From Plicaturopsis crispa FD-325 SS-3 (taxonomy: Eukaryota; Basidiomycota; Agaricomycetes; Amylocorticiales; Amylocorticiaceae): 33,122 nucleotides of DNA. The stretch covers positions 729,043-762,164 of the forward strand of contig KN832567.1 of NCBI GenBank assembly GCA_000827205.1, read 5' to 3'. The translations under genes were made by a program, and so were the position numbers. The notes under the pieces were generated by a model. That model was not told where the DNA came from and searched no databases. It worked only from the letters and a program-made list of their open reading frames with translations. Below, one piece after another: positions 22,151 through 31,634 of this stretch (positions are counted from its first letter, which is position 1; each line of letters starts with the position of its first letter).

Positions 22151-22422
22151 TCGACCCTTGGGATTTATAGGTTCCTCATCTAGGGCCGTCTGATTCTATA
22201 CGTTTTCCGCGCCATACAATTGATACATGTAGTACGTACACACACGCACCTCCACCACATTGCTGCTCCTAGCATCTAATCGGGCATGCGTAGAACTTCA
22301 CGACAACGATTGCCAATGAAAATGCTGCTTGCACGGTGAACCCAACCTTTCGTCGCTTGCTTTCTGCCGAACATATACTTCGCAGCCCCTCCAAGTCCTG
22401 ATTGTCTCCCCGAAGTCGGGCA

Positions 22423-23463
22423 ATGCTTATCTCGTCGGTTCCCGTAAGTCAACTTGAGCTGAACTCAAGTACTCACACTTGAGCATCTCTAATTTTCGAT
22501 TTCCTTGCAGGCTAATCTGAATTCGGTGGCACAAATCACCTTGAACGGCATAGCCAAAGATGCAGACGGCGGTGAAATATCCATCACACTCCCCAGGTGC
22601 ACACCGCCCCCCGTCGAACCTGTGATCGACGTCGACTTCCGTCCTCGCCAGGGTGGGCTCCCTGAAAGGCGTCCTTCCCTCCTACCCGCTCCGGGAGACC
22701 TTTCCGTAACCTTATCCGTTACTGACAGGATCGGTGTCGGGAGGGTTGGTTTCGTCTATGGCGTCTCGGTCGAGGCATCATCCTCGCCCACAGGGCAATC
22801 GTTTTCTTTCCCTCCGCTTGTCGTCAAGATCTCGAGGCAAAGATATACTCAGAACATGGCGCGCGAGGCATGGTTCTATGAAGAAATGGAGTGTCTCCAG
22901 GGCTCCGCGATAGCGCGTTGCTATGGTTTTTTTGGGACCAAGCTTGGGAACGACGTGCGCATCGGTCTGTGGGACAAGGACGAAGAGTCTGACGACGAAG
23001 AGGAATACTCACCCGGCATGGAACCAGTCAAAAAACCGCTGGTTGGCCCTTACACGCTTTCTATCCTCGTTCTAGAGCGCTTAGGGGGCCGACTTCCACT
23101 CAGGGTTTTCATGTCTGCCGAGGCTAAGTGTGTTATCTCCCTGATAATATCTACCAGATTGTGACTGACAGGCAATTTTGCAGAGAGGACATGAAGAACA
23201 TATACGACGACATGGCGGAACTGGGAATATTCCACCGCGACATACGCTGGGCGAATTTTCTTCGTGCCCCGGCTTCTCCCCCAGGTCTCCCCAGCCTGCC
23301 GTCGCCCTTCCAACACCGCACGTACGCGTGGCGCGTTATCGACTTCGACAACTCTGAGAAGAATAACGACAAAATTGAGACACATCAGTTCTCGTATGGG
23401 CAGTGGATGGAGCGAATAATCATCAATATTCCGTATGGGTACCCTGTCGAGCCATGGGAGTAG
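22423..23463 (+). CDS. Small protein-kinase-like protein, intact copy 2
   Basis: Exons 22423-22443, 22511-23127 and 23184-23463 give 305 residues. Kinase features in order: a glycine-rich loop GVGRVGFVYG, an ATP-anchoring Lys in FPPLVVKIS, a possible helix-C Glu in REAWFYEEMECLQ, the hinge-side CYGFF, an acidic loop DEESDDEEEYS, LVLERLGGRLPL, the catalytic loop HRDIRWANF, and DFD in VIDFDNSEK where most kinases have DFG. The usual large C-lobe after DFG is almost absent (about 35 residues remain). Many Agaricomycetes carry expanded families of such short kinase-like proteins; substrates are unknown. The start at 22423 was chosen because the GTAAGT donor at 22444 joins it in phase 0 to the exon after TTGCAG. 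Whether it is active cannot be judged from sequence. Confidence 0.75.
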
Positions 23464-23789
23464 GTTCCTGTTTTCCTTGCTGTGTCTGCAAGAGCTGTTG
23501 CTCAGCTCGCAGAGAACTCACTCCATGCTACATGCCAATATACACCATGCATATGCTTTACTCGTAAGACGTACTATTGCGATCTATCTCGTGAGTGACA
23601 GTTGAGAGTCTTGCAAGCGCTTGAGGACTGAATGAATCACCCGCGGCTTCGAGACCAGCCGGTAGAGACCCAGTTAGAACTGAGCTTGCCATATTCATTA
23701 GTGAGAGGGGTGATGTGTAGTATTAAGACAACAAACCGAACACCATAAAAGACATACTACATATACTGCTGTGCAAGCAGGCTCAGATC
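23464..23789. other. Convergent spacer between kinase-like and HNH-family copies
   Basis: The 3' ends of the plus-strand kinase-like gene and the minus-strand HNH remnant meet here. Nothing else is recognised. Confidence 0.5.
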
Positions 23790-25119
23790 TCACTCGACCT
23801 TCATCACGGACTCGATTCGCGCAGCTTGCATCCGCTTCCGCAGTTCTAACCACCCAGGGAATCCCAGCGCGAGCGTGCACAGTATCCACTTGGCCTGTAA
23901 ACGTAGTTTCTCGAAACCACCGACGTCTCATTCGAGGCACGGGTAGATTCTCCAGTAGGTGGCACTGGCCAATCGGGAGTGTGGTCCTTGAAGATGATCG
24001 TAGTGTGCGGTTATGCCACCCAAAGGCGCCTTGTCCATTGTTTGACGACATATTGGTGGGGGATCTGTCAAATTTGATGAGTTATGGATCGACAGTTCGT
24101 AGTGCGAAAGGGGCAATGGCGTACATCTGTGGCCTGTAAGGACCATTCAAACCTATCGAAACTATTGTGGGCGTGATCCTCCGATTCCATTGGGCGGTTC
24201 GTCGATCATGTCACTAGCTTCGTGCACGCTAAGATCGCCTAGAGCGCCGTACTGTTTCAATATGTCCCAAGTACATACTGCGGACCTATACTAAAAGAGC
24301 GGTCTCGGTGAGCACCGATAACAGTCAATTGAGGGTATTGCAGACCGCGGCAGACCGTTCCTCCCTGGGGACTTGGCCCACAGCGCGCTTGAGAATATGT
24401 GCATTCGAGACACCGGTGGTTTGTTTGGTAACTTCAGGCAAGTCGAAGAAATTGAACGACAATGCGGACAGAACCCCTGTAATGGCACATCTGTACGCGT
24501 CGCGCCGGAGAACCTTTCACACAGAAACTACACCGTGAATGTTTATCTCAAACACATGAGTGGCTGCACTTGCTACTGACCATCGACCATCGCCCTCGTA
24601 CTCTCTGTACGGTTCGCACTTTCCCCAGTCGGTGTCGCATCCTCGGAAGGCGTCGGACTCGTTCATACACCGTTGTGTTTGGCCAGCCTAGACATGGCCC
24701 GATCAGTTAGCTCGTGTAACAAGTCACTGAAAGATCGTACTTACAGACCCAAAGAAGATGAGAGAACCACATCTCTGCGAGACTCTGCAAGCGTTGCAAA
24801 GTCGAGGTCTCGCTTGCGGACACCGAGTCAGCCAGTTCGCGGCACGCGCAGATCGAGGCTGCGACATAGCGTCGACCTGAGTCAGTTGGCGCATGCGCTA
24901 TCATAGAAGCTAGCAATTTATGGAGATTCTCCCCATTCAGTTGAGTGAGCCATGTGGGGGAGTCGTGGCCCGGCGAGCTTGCGAGAGGGCTTGCGCGTCG
25001 TGGTCCAAGGACTCTGACTTCCGGTCAGAAAGTAGGGCCTTCACTGCGGCAGCAAAGTCTGCAGACTGGACATTGGTTTTGTTGGTTTCGCCGTCGCTTT
25101 CGTCTTCGACTCGAGACAT
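23790..25119 (-). pseudogene. HNH-nuclease-family gene, broken copy C
   Basis: This copy has the same layout as the intact copy next to it: an N-terminal helical region from the ATG at 25119 (MSRVEDESDG), GRRYVAASICACREL and WFSHLLWV ending at the same splice donor, then RRDAYRCAITGVL and NAHILKRAV near 24395-24525. An NGI...HAHNSFDRF region lies near 24140-24190, followed by KDHTPDWPVPP near 23960. The frame is broken at several places (at least three: in the N-terminal exon, within the HNH core and in the C-terminal exon). The C-terminal 100 residues align poorly. The three key HNH positions remain His, Asn and His. It lies in tandem with copy D, the starts facing the same way, about 400 bp apart. 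Confidence 0.7.
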
Positions 25120-25522
25120 GATGATCTTGCACGATCTGTATTGTCTGATCCGAGTCCTTGAGTAGTATACGCGCGAGTAGAGTAGCTGAGAGTATTCAAC
25201 GACTCTGTGGCCTGCAGTTTAAGACACTCCTAGAGCTGTAATGCTGAGCGAAGACTGCGAACCTGCGTGTAGCGGCTGCTGGGGATGAATGAAATTTTAA
25301 TTCTTGAACGCGAGAATCACGATGGGTCACGCACACGTGGCTGATGTAACGCGCACATAGGCGCGCGTTATACTGGACAACAGAATACCGCGCCACGGTG
25401 GCATGAACTACTCGTAGAACACGCTCCATACCTCGAGGAGGTCAAGTATGTTGAACAGTCATCAGACGTATAAGCAAGACAAATGACATGTAGATGATCT
25501 CCGAAACCAAACCAAGGTTTCG
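25120..25522. other. Spacer between HNH-family copies C and D
   Basis: No gene is recognised. It contains a short GC-rich inverted repeat (TAACGCGC at 25347 facing GCGCGTTA at 25363) and would hold the promoter of copy C and the 3' UTR of copy D. Confidence 0.45.
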
Positions 25523-26993
25523 TTAGCGTACATCGGCGAGCATAGTTGCAATGCTTTCCTTGAGTTCGGAATGCCTGATTATCTTGTCCTCGAACGCTCC
25601 TGCAGTGCGGTCCAGTGCGGTCCGGCCGTCTTCTTTGAAATTTTGGTCAACTTGCCAGAGGACACTCCCCGCGCCGGACGTATGCAGTATACCTGCTAGA
25701 GCGTTATGCAGAGCGAGATATTTAGGGTTCGGAAGGGCTACGGGTTTTGCTGGCTCAACAGGTTCATCGGGGTCCACAGACGTCTCGATCGATCGTGCCA
25801 CCGATTGCTTGCTGGGGGGTACCGGCCACGCTGGAGTATGATCCTGAAAGACAATCGTGGGGTGCGGCGGTCGTGTCCAACTGAAGCATGATTCGTATTC
25901 CTTGATGATATAATGGTGGGGAACCTGCCAGATTGGATCAATTACACGCAGTTCGTCGTGCAGAGAAATAGGACAGACGCACTGTCGTGGGCTCCAGGGA
26001 GAAATGGAATCCTTCGAAGGAGATGCATGCATGGCTTTCCATGGCGATCCTGTTAGACGGGTCGTCAACTAAGGCGGCGGTGTTGCCCTCATTCGGTTCG
26101 TCTAGAGCACCATATTGCTTCAAGATGTCCCAAGCATATGCTGCGGATCTGCGCTATAAAGACAGTCTCGTGAGATTCCAGCCGACATCCACACAAGCAA
26201 GGCGCGAATGGTATACCACAGCAGGGCTGTCCTCCTCATTGGGGACATTTACCGCAGCGCGCTTGAGGATGTATGCGTTGTCGACTGCAAATGTTTCCTT
26301 GATCACGAGTTGCGGTCGTGTACCGTTGAATTCCGAGTGAGATAGAATCCCCGTTATGGCACATCTGTATGCGTCGCGGCGAAGGACCTTTCACGAAATA
26401 AAAACGCCTCGTGAGTAGCCCATTCATTCTGAAGTCTGAAGTGCACTTACCCTCGTTCTCATATCTTCTGTGCGACCAATCGCGTTCTTCCCAGTCGGCG
26501 TAGCATATTCAGAAGGTGTCGGGCTTGTTTCTCTGCCATACATATATGGCATCGGCCAAGCTAGACATGGCCCAATCAGTACTGTCGCCCAGTAAACCTT
26601 GAAACGAGTGCACTTACAGACCCAAAGGAAATGGGAGTACCAAAACTCTGCGAGACACTGCAGATTTTTCAGGGTCAACGCTTCGCCTTCGCTTGCGAGC
26701 ACCGAGGCGGAGCGCGCTCCTTCGCGACACGCACAGATGGCAGCCGTGGCGTAGCGTCGGCCAGTCTTCGTAGGAGCATGCTCTATCATGGCAGCGAGTA
26801 ACCTGTGAAGTTCTTTCCCCTTAAGCAGAGTGAGCCACTTCGGAGAGTCGTGGTCTGGCGCGCTGGCGAGGAGCTGGATGAAGATTCGTGCTTCGTTGTC
26901 CAAGTCCCGACTCTGGTCTCTTGTGAGCTCCTGTATGGTATCGTTGAACTTGGCCCATTGAAGCTCTTGGGCACTAGTACTGTCCTCGGCCAT
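25523..26993 (-). CDS. HNH-nuclease-like protein, intact copy D with degenerate HNH motif
   Basis: Exons 26993-26618, 26560-26451, 26387-26217, 26153-25983 and 25924-25523 give 409 residues with all phases closing. The start codon has an ideal context (ACCATGG). Residues 1-125 form a helical region (GRRYATAAICACREG, FWYSHFLWV). A low-complexity linker (SPTPSEYATPTG) follows, then the HNH_2-type core: RRDAYRCAITG (about 165), NAYILKRAA (about 200) and NRIAMESHACISFE (about 250). The C-terminal half carries SWTRPPHPTIVF and LPNPKYLALHNALAGIL. At the expected nuclease positions it has Tyr in place of the first His and Cys in place of the second; the broken paralogs keep both. It is therefore probably not a working HNH nuclease, and could be a pseudoenzyme that binds DNA or a partner. 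The role of the family in fungi is not established. Confidence 0.8.
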
Positions 26994-27136
26994 GGTGTTG
27001 TCGCTAATTCGCAAGACGTTGTTGTAATTTGTCGACGGTCGTACGCGTTCTGAAGACTGAGGCGGTCCGTGCACGCGAATCAGAATACGGACCGCGTCGC
27101 ATTTGAGATCTGAGATCGAGTGTGTTGTCCACCTCC

Positions 27137-27365
27137 TACGGTTGCCGACGTGCCTCAGGTCTGTTTTTCAAAACTCGATTCAACGAATGCGAGTCTCGAC
27201 TGAGTTTGGACAGCGTGAGAGCTGTCTTGACAGCACAGCCTCCACGTGGCAAATGGGCGACCCCCGAGACCACCTCTGAGCCGAGCGACCGCGGTCTGAA
27301 CGCCCGCCGGTGGCGCCACTGTTCCGCGCGTCGAGCTCGTCGTTGTGGACGGCGAGCTCGACTAT
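27137..27365 (+). repeat. Left terminal inverted repeat
   Basis: This is the outer arm of the 980-bp element. It contains internal palindromes: GCTGTCTTGACAGC, and GTCGAGCTCG facing CGAGCTCGAC at its inner end. It differs from the right arm at 27190 (C here). Confidence 0.85.
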
Positions 27366-27887
27366 CTCTTTATTCTTTGTCATTTTCCTAGGTTTCCTTT
27401 ACAGCCTGCTATTTTGTGTGCTTTTCATGTCTTATTTCGCTTTCAAAGGGGTTTCCATGTACTATTATCTACGCGAGAACACGAAAGTGTGCGAGTCATG
27501 GGAGGCGAGTTCGATGTCACACACGACGAGGACCACGAAACCGGCAAAATACAAAAAAAAGAGTTTAAATTCATCCAATTTGCATGCTTTCGAAGTCTCC
27601 TAGCCGTACAAGCTCCATGATAGCGCCCCGCCACAAAAGTGGATAGGTCATGCCCCGCTCGACGTTAAGCGCGATCACGGTCGGGGTCCGCCCTACCAGG
27701 CCAAGCCGCAACCTCCGAGCAAGGCCCGGCGCCTATCGCGCGATCTTAAACGTGTGCCGTCGTTTCAGCCATTTTGCAATACTTTGACAGGTCTTGACAG
27801 CGCACGTTGTTTAGGCGCCGAATCTCAAAAAAATGATCGAGGTTGGGACTGCAAAAAAACACTAGGACAAGACTGCAGATTGAAGAA

Positions 27888-28116
27888 ATAGTCGAGCTCG
27901 CCGTCCACAACGACGAGCTCGACGCGCGGAACAGTGGCGCCACCGGCGGGCGTTCAGACCGCGGTCGCTCGGCTCAGAGGTGGTCTCGGGGGTCGCCCAT
28001 TTGCCACGTGGAGGCTGTGCTGTCAAGACAGCTCTCACGCTGTCCAAACTCAGTCGAGACTCACATTCGTTGAATCGAGTTTTGAAAAACAGACCTGAGG
28101 CACGTCGGCAACCGTA
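27888..28116 (-). repeat. Right terminal inverted repeat
   Basis: This arm is the reverse complement of 27137-27365. The single difference, at 28063 (A on the plus strand), corresponds to a C-to-T change at a CpG on the opposite strand. Confidence 0.85.
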
Positions 28117-28631
28117 CCTCCCCGTGCTATGTCCTATAGACGTGTCGAGAAAAGTGCTATCTCAATTTGTTTATTATTGACTTGTTATTGACAGCTCTAG
28201 GTGGGTGCACAAAACGATGAGGACCGAGCTGGGACCTGGCTAGAACCAAGAATCGATTTTCGTTGAGCTCGTCACGGCGTCAAAGCTCTCTCACTCTGCA
28301 CCGCCATGTCCTGCACTCCCCGAACTCTGCCTGGCCTTTTGTTTCAGCGTTGGCTTGTATGCAACGATGACAATACCGATAATTCTACGCGTGGGTCTCG
28401 TGGGCGATAGCAGGACCGAAAAGCCACGGACGAAGACCTTGCAAAGACAATAAAGCAGGCCCGATCTCATCCGCGCATGTCTCGCTATTGCTTCTTCCCT
28501 TTTGTCTCTGATATCCTGCGATCAAGGACGGCTGCAGTGAAAGACAAAGGAATGGCGAGTACATCTACGCCCGAAATGCTGTCGACAAAGTTCTACATCT
28601 CGCATACATCCTCCCAACATAACGCACGACA
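28117..28631. other. Upstream region of the F-box gene
   Basis: No gene is recognised. This is the presumed promoter and 5' UTR of the F-box gene, with a short TTATTGAC direct repeat near 28172-28193. Confidence 0.5.
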
Positions 28632-30293
28632 ATGAATGCCTACACTAGCCCTACGATCTCCGGACCCATCAGCTACCTTCCTGTCGAGTTGCTCGTGCAC
28701 ATATTCACGCTGAGTACCCATGCGTCCAGCGACTCCGATGACCTGCCCTTCGCCCCGGAGAGCATGGCCGTCCCCGTTGTCCTCTCCGCCGTCAACCGGT
28801 TTTGGCGCACCATCGTCCTGCACACGCCTGCGCTATGGACGAACCTTTGCATCACGGCCAGCGATGCCGTCGAGAAGGGGACAAAGGGCGGGACCACGCT
28901 TGATGCAGCGCATCTATCGTCGTACCTCCACCTCTCTCGTGACGCTTCCCTGGACATCCTCATCGACGCGCGTGATCCAGACTGGGATTACTCAGAGACT
29001 GAGTGCGCTTCCCCCTCCTTTGCCTATGATGTGCACTAACATCCCTACAGAGTGCCCGACGCATGCTGCACGTACCAGCATCCGTTCCCCTCCTCGCTCA
29101 TGGATGACGCCCTCGCCCTCCTCACACCGCATGTCACGCGCTGGCGCTCGTTGACGATTCTGACAGACACCTACGCGCCCATGTACGCCGCGCTGCAGCG
29201 CCTTGGTGGGCCCCTCTCTCCGCTCGGCAGCGAGCCGATGCGCCTCGAGACGCTCTCCCTCATGCGCTGCAACGAATACGCCGCGCACGCATCGCAGTTC
29301 ACGCCCGCGCCGTTCAAGGATCCGGGGTGCTTCCCATTCCAGGGGCTCTTCCCGCGCACGCCTGGCGGGGAGCTCGCAGTGCCCACCGAGAGCGTGCTGC
29401 CGAATCTCCGCAGCGTCACTCTGTGTGGCGTGCATGTCAACTGGCAGGCGCTCCCGCACCTCATCCCGTCTTCGCACGGACTCGACGCGCTCAACCTCTC
29501 GTTCCATGCGGAGGAAGTACGCCCTAGCGCTGGCGAGTTCCGCGATGTCCTCCGCATGTGCCCCGAGTTGCGCAGTCTGACCGTACGCGTCTCCGGCCCA
29601 GTCTTCGATGAGCAGCACGGCAACCCAGACGCTGCGGCGGACAAGGTGCCTCTTTCCTGCCTGACGGACCTCACCGTAGCGTACCGCGGCGCACTGGACG
29701 CGTGCATGATGCTCAACGCAATCGACGCGCCCTATGTGCGGACCCTGGCACTCGAAGACGGCGCGCACCCCGCAGACCCGGTCGACACGGACGCGCGGTG
29801 CCTGCTGGCATACTGCAGCACCCCAAACTCACAGGAAAAGCCCGCCACGCTGGCGCGCGCGCCGTTCCCGCTAGTCGAACACGTCGTGCTGGACCGCGTC
29901 GCCGCGCCCGGTGCATACGCCGCCTTCTTTGCGACGCACCCGCACATACGCTCGCTCGCGCTCTCCGGTGCGTCGCAGCACGCGGCCGCGGCGCTCCTCC
30001 CCTGCGCGCCCGACTCCGCGTGCCCGTGCCCCGAGCTGCGGGAGCTGCGGATCCGGGGGGCGACACACGGCCTGGACGGGGCGGTGCTCGAGGAAGGCAT
30101 GCGTGTGCGCGCACGCCACGGGGCGCGGTGTGCGACGCGCGTGGAGGTGTGTGAGGAGGCGTACGATGATGTGGATATGGATGTGGATTGCGGGATGGAC
30201 GAGGATCCGTTCGCGGAGGGGGGCGCATTCAATGACCCTGTGTTCGATGCCTATTACGGTGCGAGCATGGTGCGGCAGGATATCGCAGTGTGA
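28632..30293 (+). CDS. F-box protein (SCF ubiquitin ligase substrate receptor), Agaricomycete type
   Basis: Exons 28632-29002 and 29051-30293 give 537 residues. The F-box lies at about residues 14-65 (ISYLPVELLVHIFTLS ... LSAVNRFWRTIVLHTPALW), the usual basidiomycete form that docks Skp1. The remainder shows LRR-like strands (MRLETLSLMRC, LPNLRSVTLCGV, CPELRSLTVRV, HIRSLALSG, CPELRELRIRG) and an acidic C-terminus rich in Asp. The intron is GTGCGC...CTACAG and is in phase. Such F-box/LRR-like proteins are greatly expanded in mushroom genomes. Substrates are unknown. The coding strand is very GC-rich, which creates long spurious antisense frames. Confidence 0.88.
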
Positions 30294-30699
30294 TACGTGC
30301 GCACCTAGCGTGTCTACATATTTCCGTTGTCTCTGACTGGTACTTACTTTATCATTTTTTTCTCGTTGGTCAATGTAATTCCATCCTTCAATTTCCCGTT
30401 GCCGCCTTCGCGTAGATAACCTAGATCTAACGCAAAAGTAAATGCTAATGAATACGCGAATGCACTAGACATGATGGCTGCCACCGTCTCTTTTCTCACA
30501 GCGGTTCATGGCAAGCAGCCCGGGACAACTGGAATGAACGAAAGAACAGAGCGACTTCAGCGAGAACTGTTGGAGAATAGAGCAAGTGAATTGGCAGTCC
30601 GCGGAGCGGAGTTTTAATACCCGAGGAAATTATCGACGCTCAAACTCTAATTTTCTGTATACCGATCATCACCAACGTCGTCGACAGTAGATTCCCAGC
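30294..30699. other. Intergenic region upstream of RPL10a
   Basis: No gene is recognised. It holds the F-box 3' UTR and the presumed promoter and 5' UTR of the ribosomal protein gene. Confidence 0.5.
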
Positions 30700-31634
30700 A
30701 TGAGGTCCGTCCCTACATTGCACGTCGTCCACGCCGCGTTTGCTCACTGTACGCCGCAGCGGTAGCAAGCTTTCAGTGTCAAGTGTGCGGGGCTCCATCA
30801 AAGAGCTTCTCGCCGAAGCCAACGGCGAGAAAAAGCGCAACTTTGTGCAAACCATTGAGCTCCAGATTGGCCTCAAGAACTACGACCCCCAGCGCGACAA
30901 GCGTTTCTCTGGGACCGTCAAGTGCGTACTAGCTATAGGGTGTCTTTGGTTGTGGACTTATGGTCGTGTTATAGACTCCCTAATGTCCCCCGCCCCCGCA
31001 TGTCCATCTGCATTCTTGCTGATGCCGCCGACATCGATCGCGCTAAGCAGATCGAGCTGGAGTACATGTCGGTTGATGACTTGAAAAAGTGCGTGCAGCA
31101 ATTTCTGCGCCGTTCAGTCCATACTAATTCCGCCCAGGCTCAACAAGAACAAGAAGCTTGTCAAGAAGCTTGCCAAGAAGTACGATGCTTTCCTGGCCAG
31201 CGAGACTCTCATCAAGCAGATTCCTCGTCTCCTTGGACCCGGTCTCTCCAAGGGTGCGCTCTCCGTGGGCATATTTCCTATATTTTGCTGACCGCTTGAC
31301 CCTACCAGCCGGCAAATTCCCCACCCCCGTCTCGCACGCCGAGGACCTCTCGAACAAGCTCACGGAAGTGCGCTCGACGATCAAGTTCCAGCTGAAGAAG
31401 GTGCTCTGCCTCGGTGTCGCCGTCGGCCACATCCAGATGACCGACGACCAGGTGCTCGCGAACGTCATGCTGAGTGCGTCGCCCCGTTCCCCTTTTTTTT
31501 TATTTCCCCTTGCATACACTAACGCATCCGACCTAGGCATCAACTTCCTCGTCTCCCTGCTCAAGAAGAACTGGCAGAACGTCAAGTCGCTGCACATTAA
31601 AGCGACGATGGGCAAGCCCGTCCGCCTCTTCTAA
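30700..31634 (+). CDS. RPL10A: 60S ribosomal protein L10a (uL1; yeast Rpl1)
   Basis: This is the L1-stalk protein of the large ribosomal subunit, which helps release deacylated tRNA from the E site. Exons 30700-30704, 30766-30921, 30975-31088, 31138-31253, 31309-31473 and 31537-31634 give 217 residues, exactly the family length. The sequence is almost invariant for the family: [81 protein letters not shown] and the C-terminal [11 protein letters not shown]. The start exon is only five bases (ATGAG), followed by a GTCCGT donor. Two in-frame acceptors six bases apart (exon starting 30760 or 30766) would give MSGSKLS or MSKLS; the latter gives 217 residues and is preferred. Confidence 0.96.

Larger units (their letters stand above)
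27137..28116. mobile_element. 980-bp non-autonomous element with long terminal inverted repeats
   Basis: Two 229-bp arms (27137-27365 and 27888-28116) are reverse complements with a single visible mismatch. The termini are TACGGTTGCC and GGCAACCGTA. Directly abutting each end is CCTCC (27132-27136 and 28117-28121), a candidate 5-bp target-site duplication. The 522-bp centre carries no protein I can recognise, so the element would need a transposase from elsewhere. Long arms fit a Mutator-like or other TIR DNA transposon derivative, but 5 bp is not the usual Mutator duplication, so the superfamily is open. The near-identity of the arms suggests recent insertion or ongoing conversion. Confidence 0.75.

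Noticed and set aside
25347-25370. GC-rich inverted repeat between HNH copies C and D
   Set aside because: Arms are only 8 bp, within chance expectation for sequence of this composition, and no follow-on structure is seen.
27137-28116. Flanking repeats as LTRs of a retroelement
   Set aside because: The repeats are inverted, not direct, lack TG...CA ends, and the centre holds no retroelement parts.
28992-29768. Long minus-strand frame (258 codons) opposite the F-box gene
   Set aside because: The F-box protein on the plus strand has a recognisable domain and splice structure. The antisense frame is a by-product of high GC at third codon positions and has Arg/Glu-biased composition.
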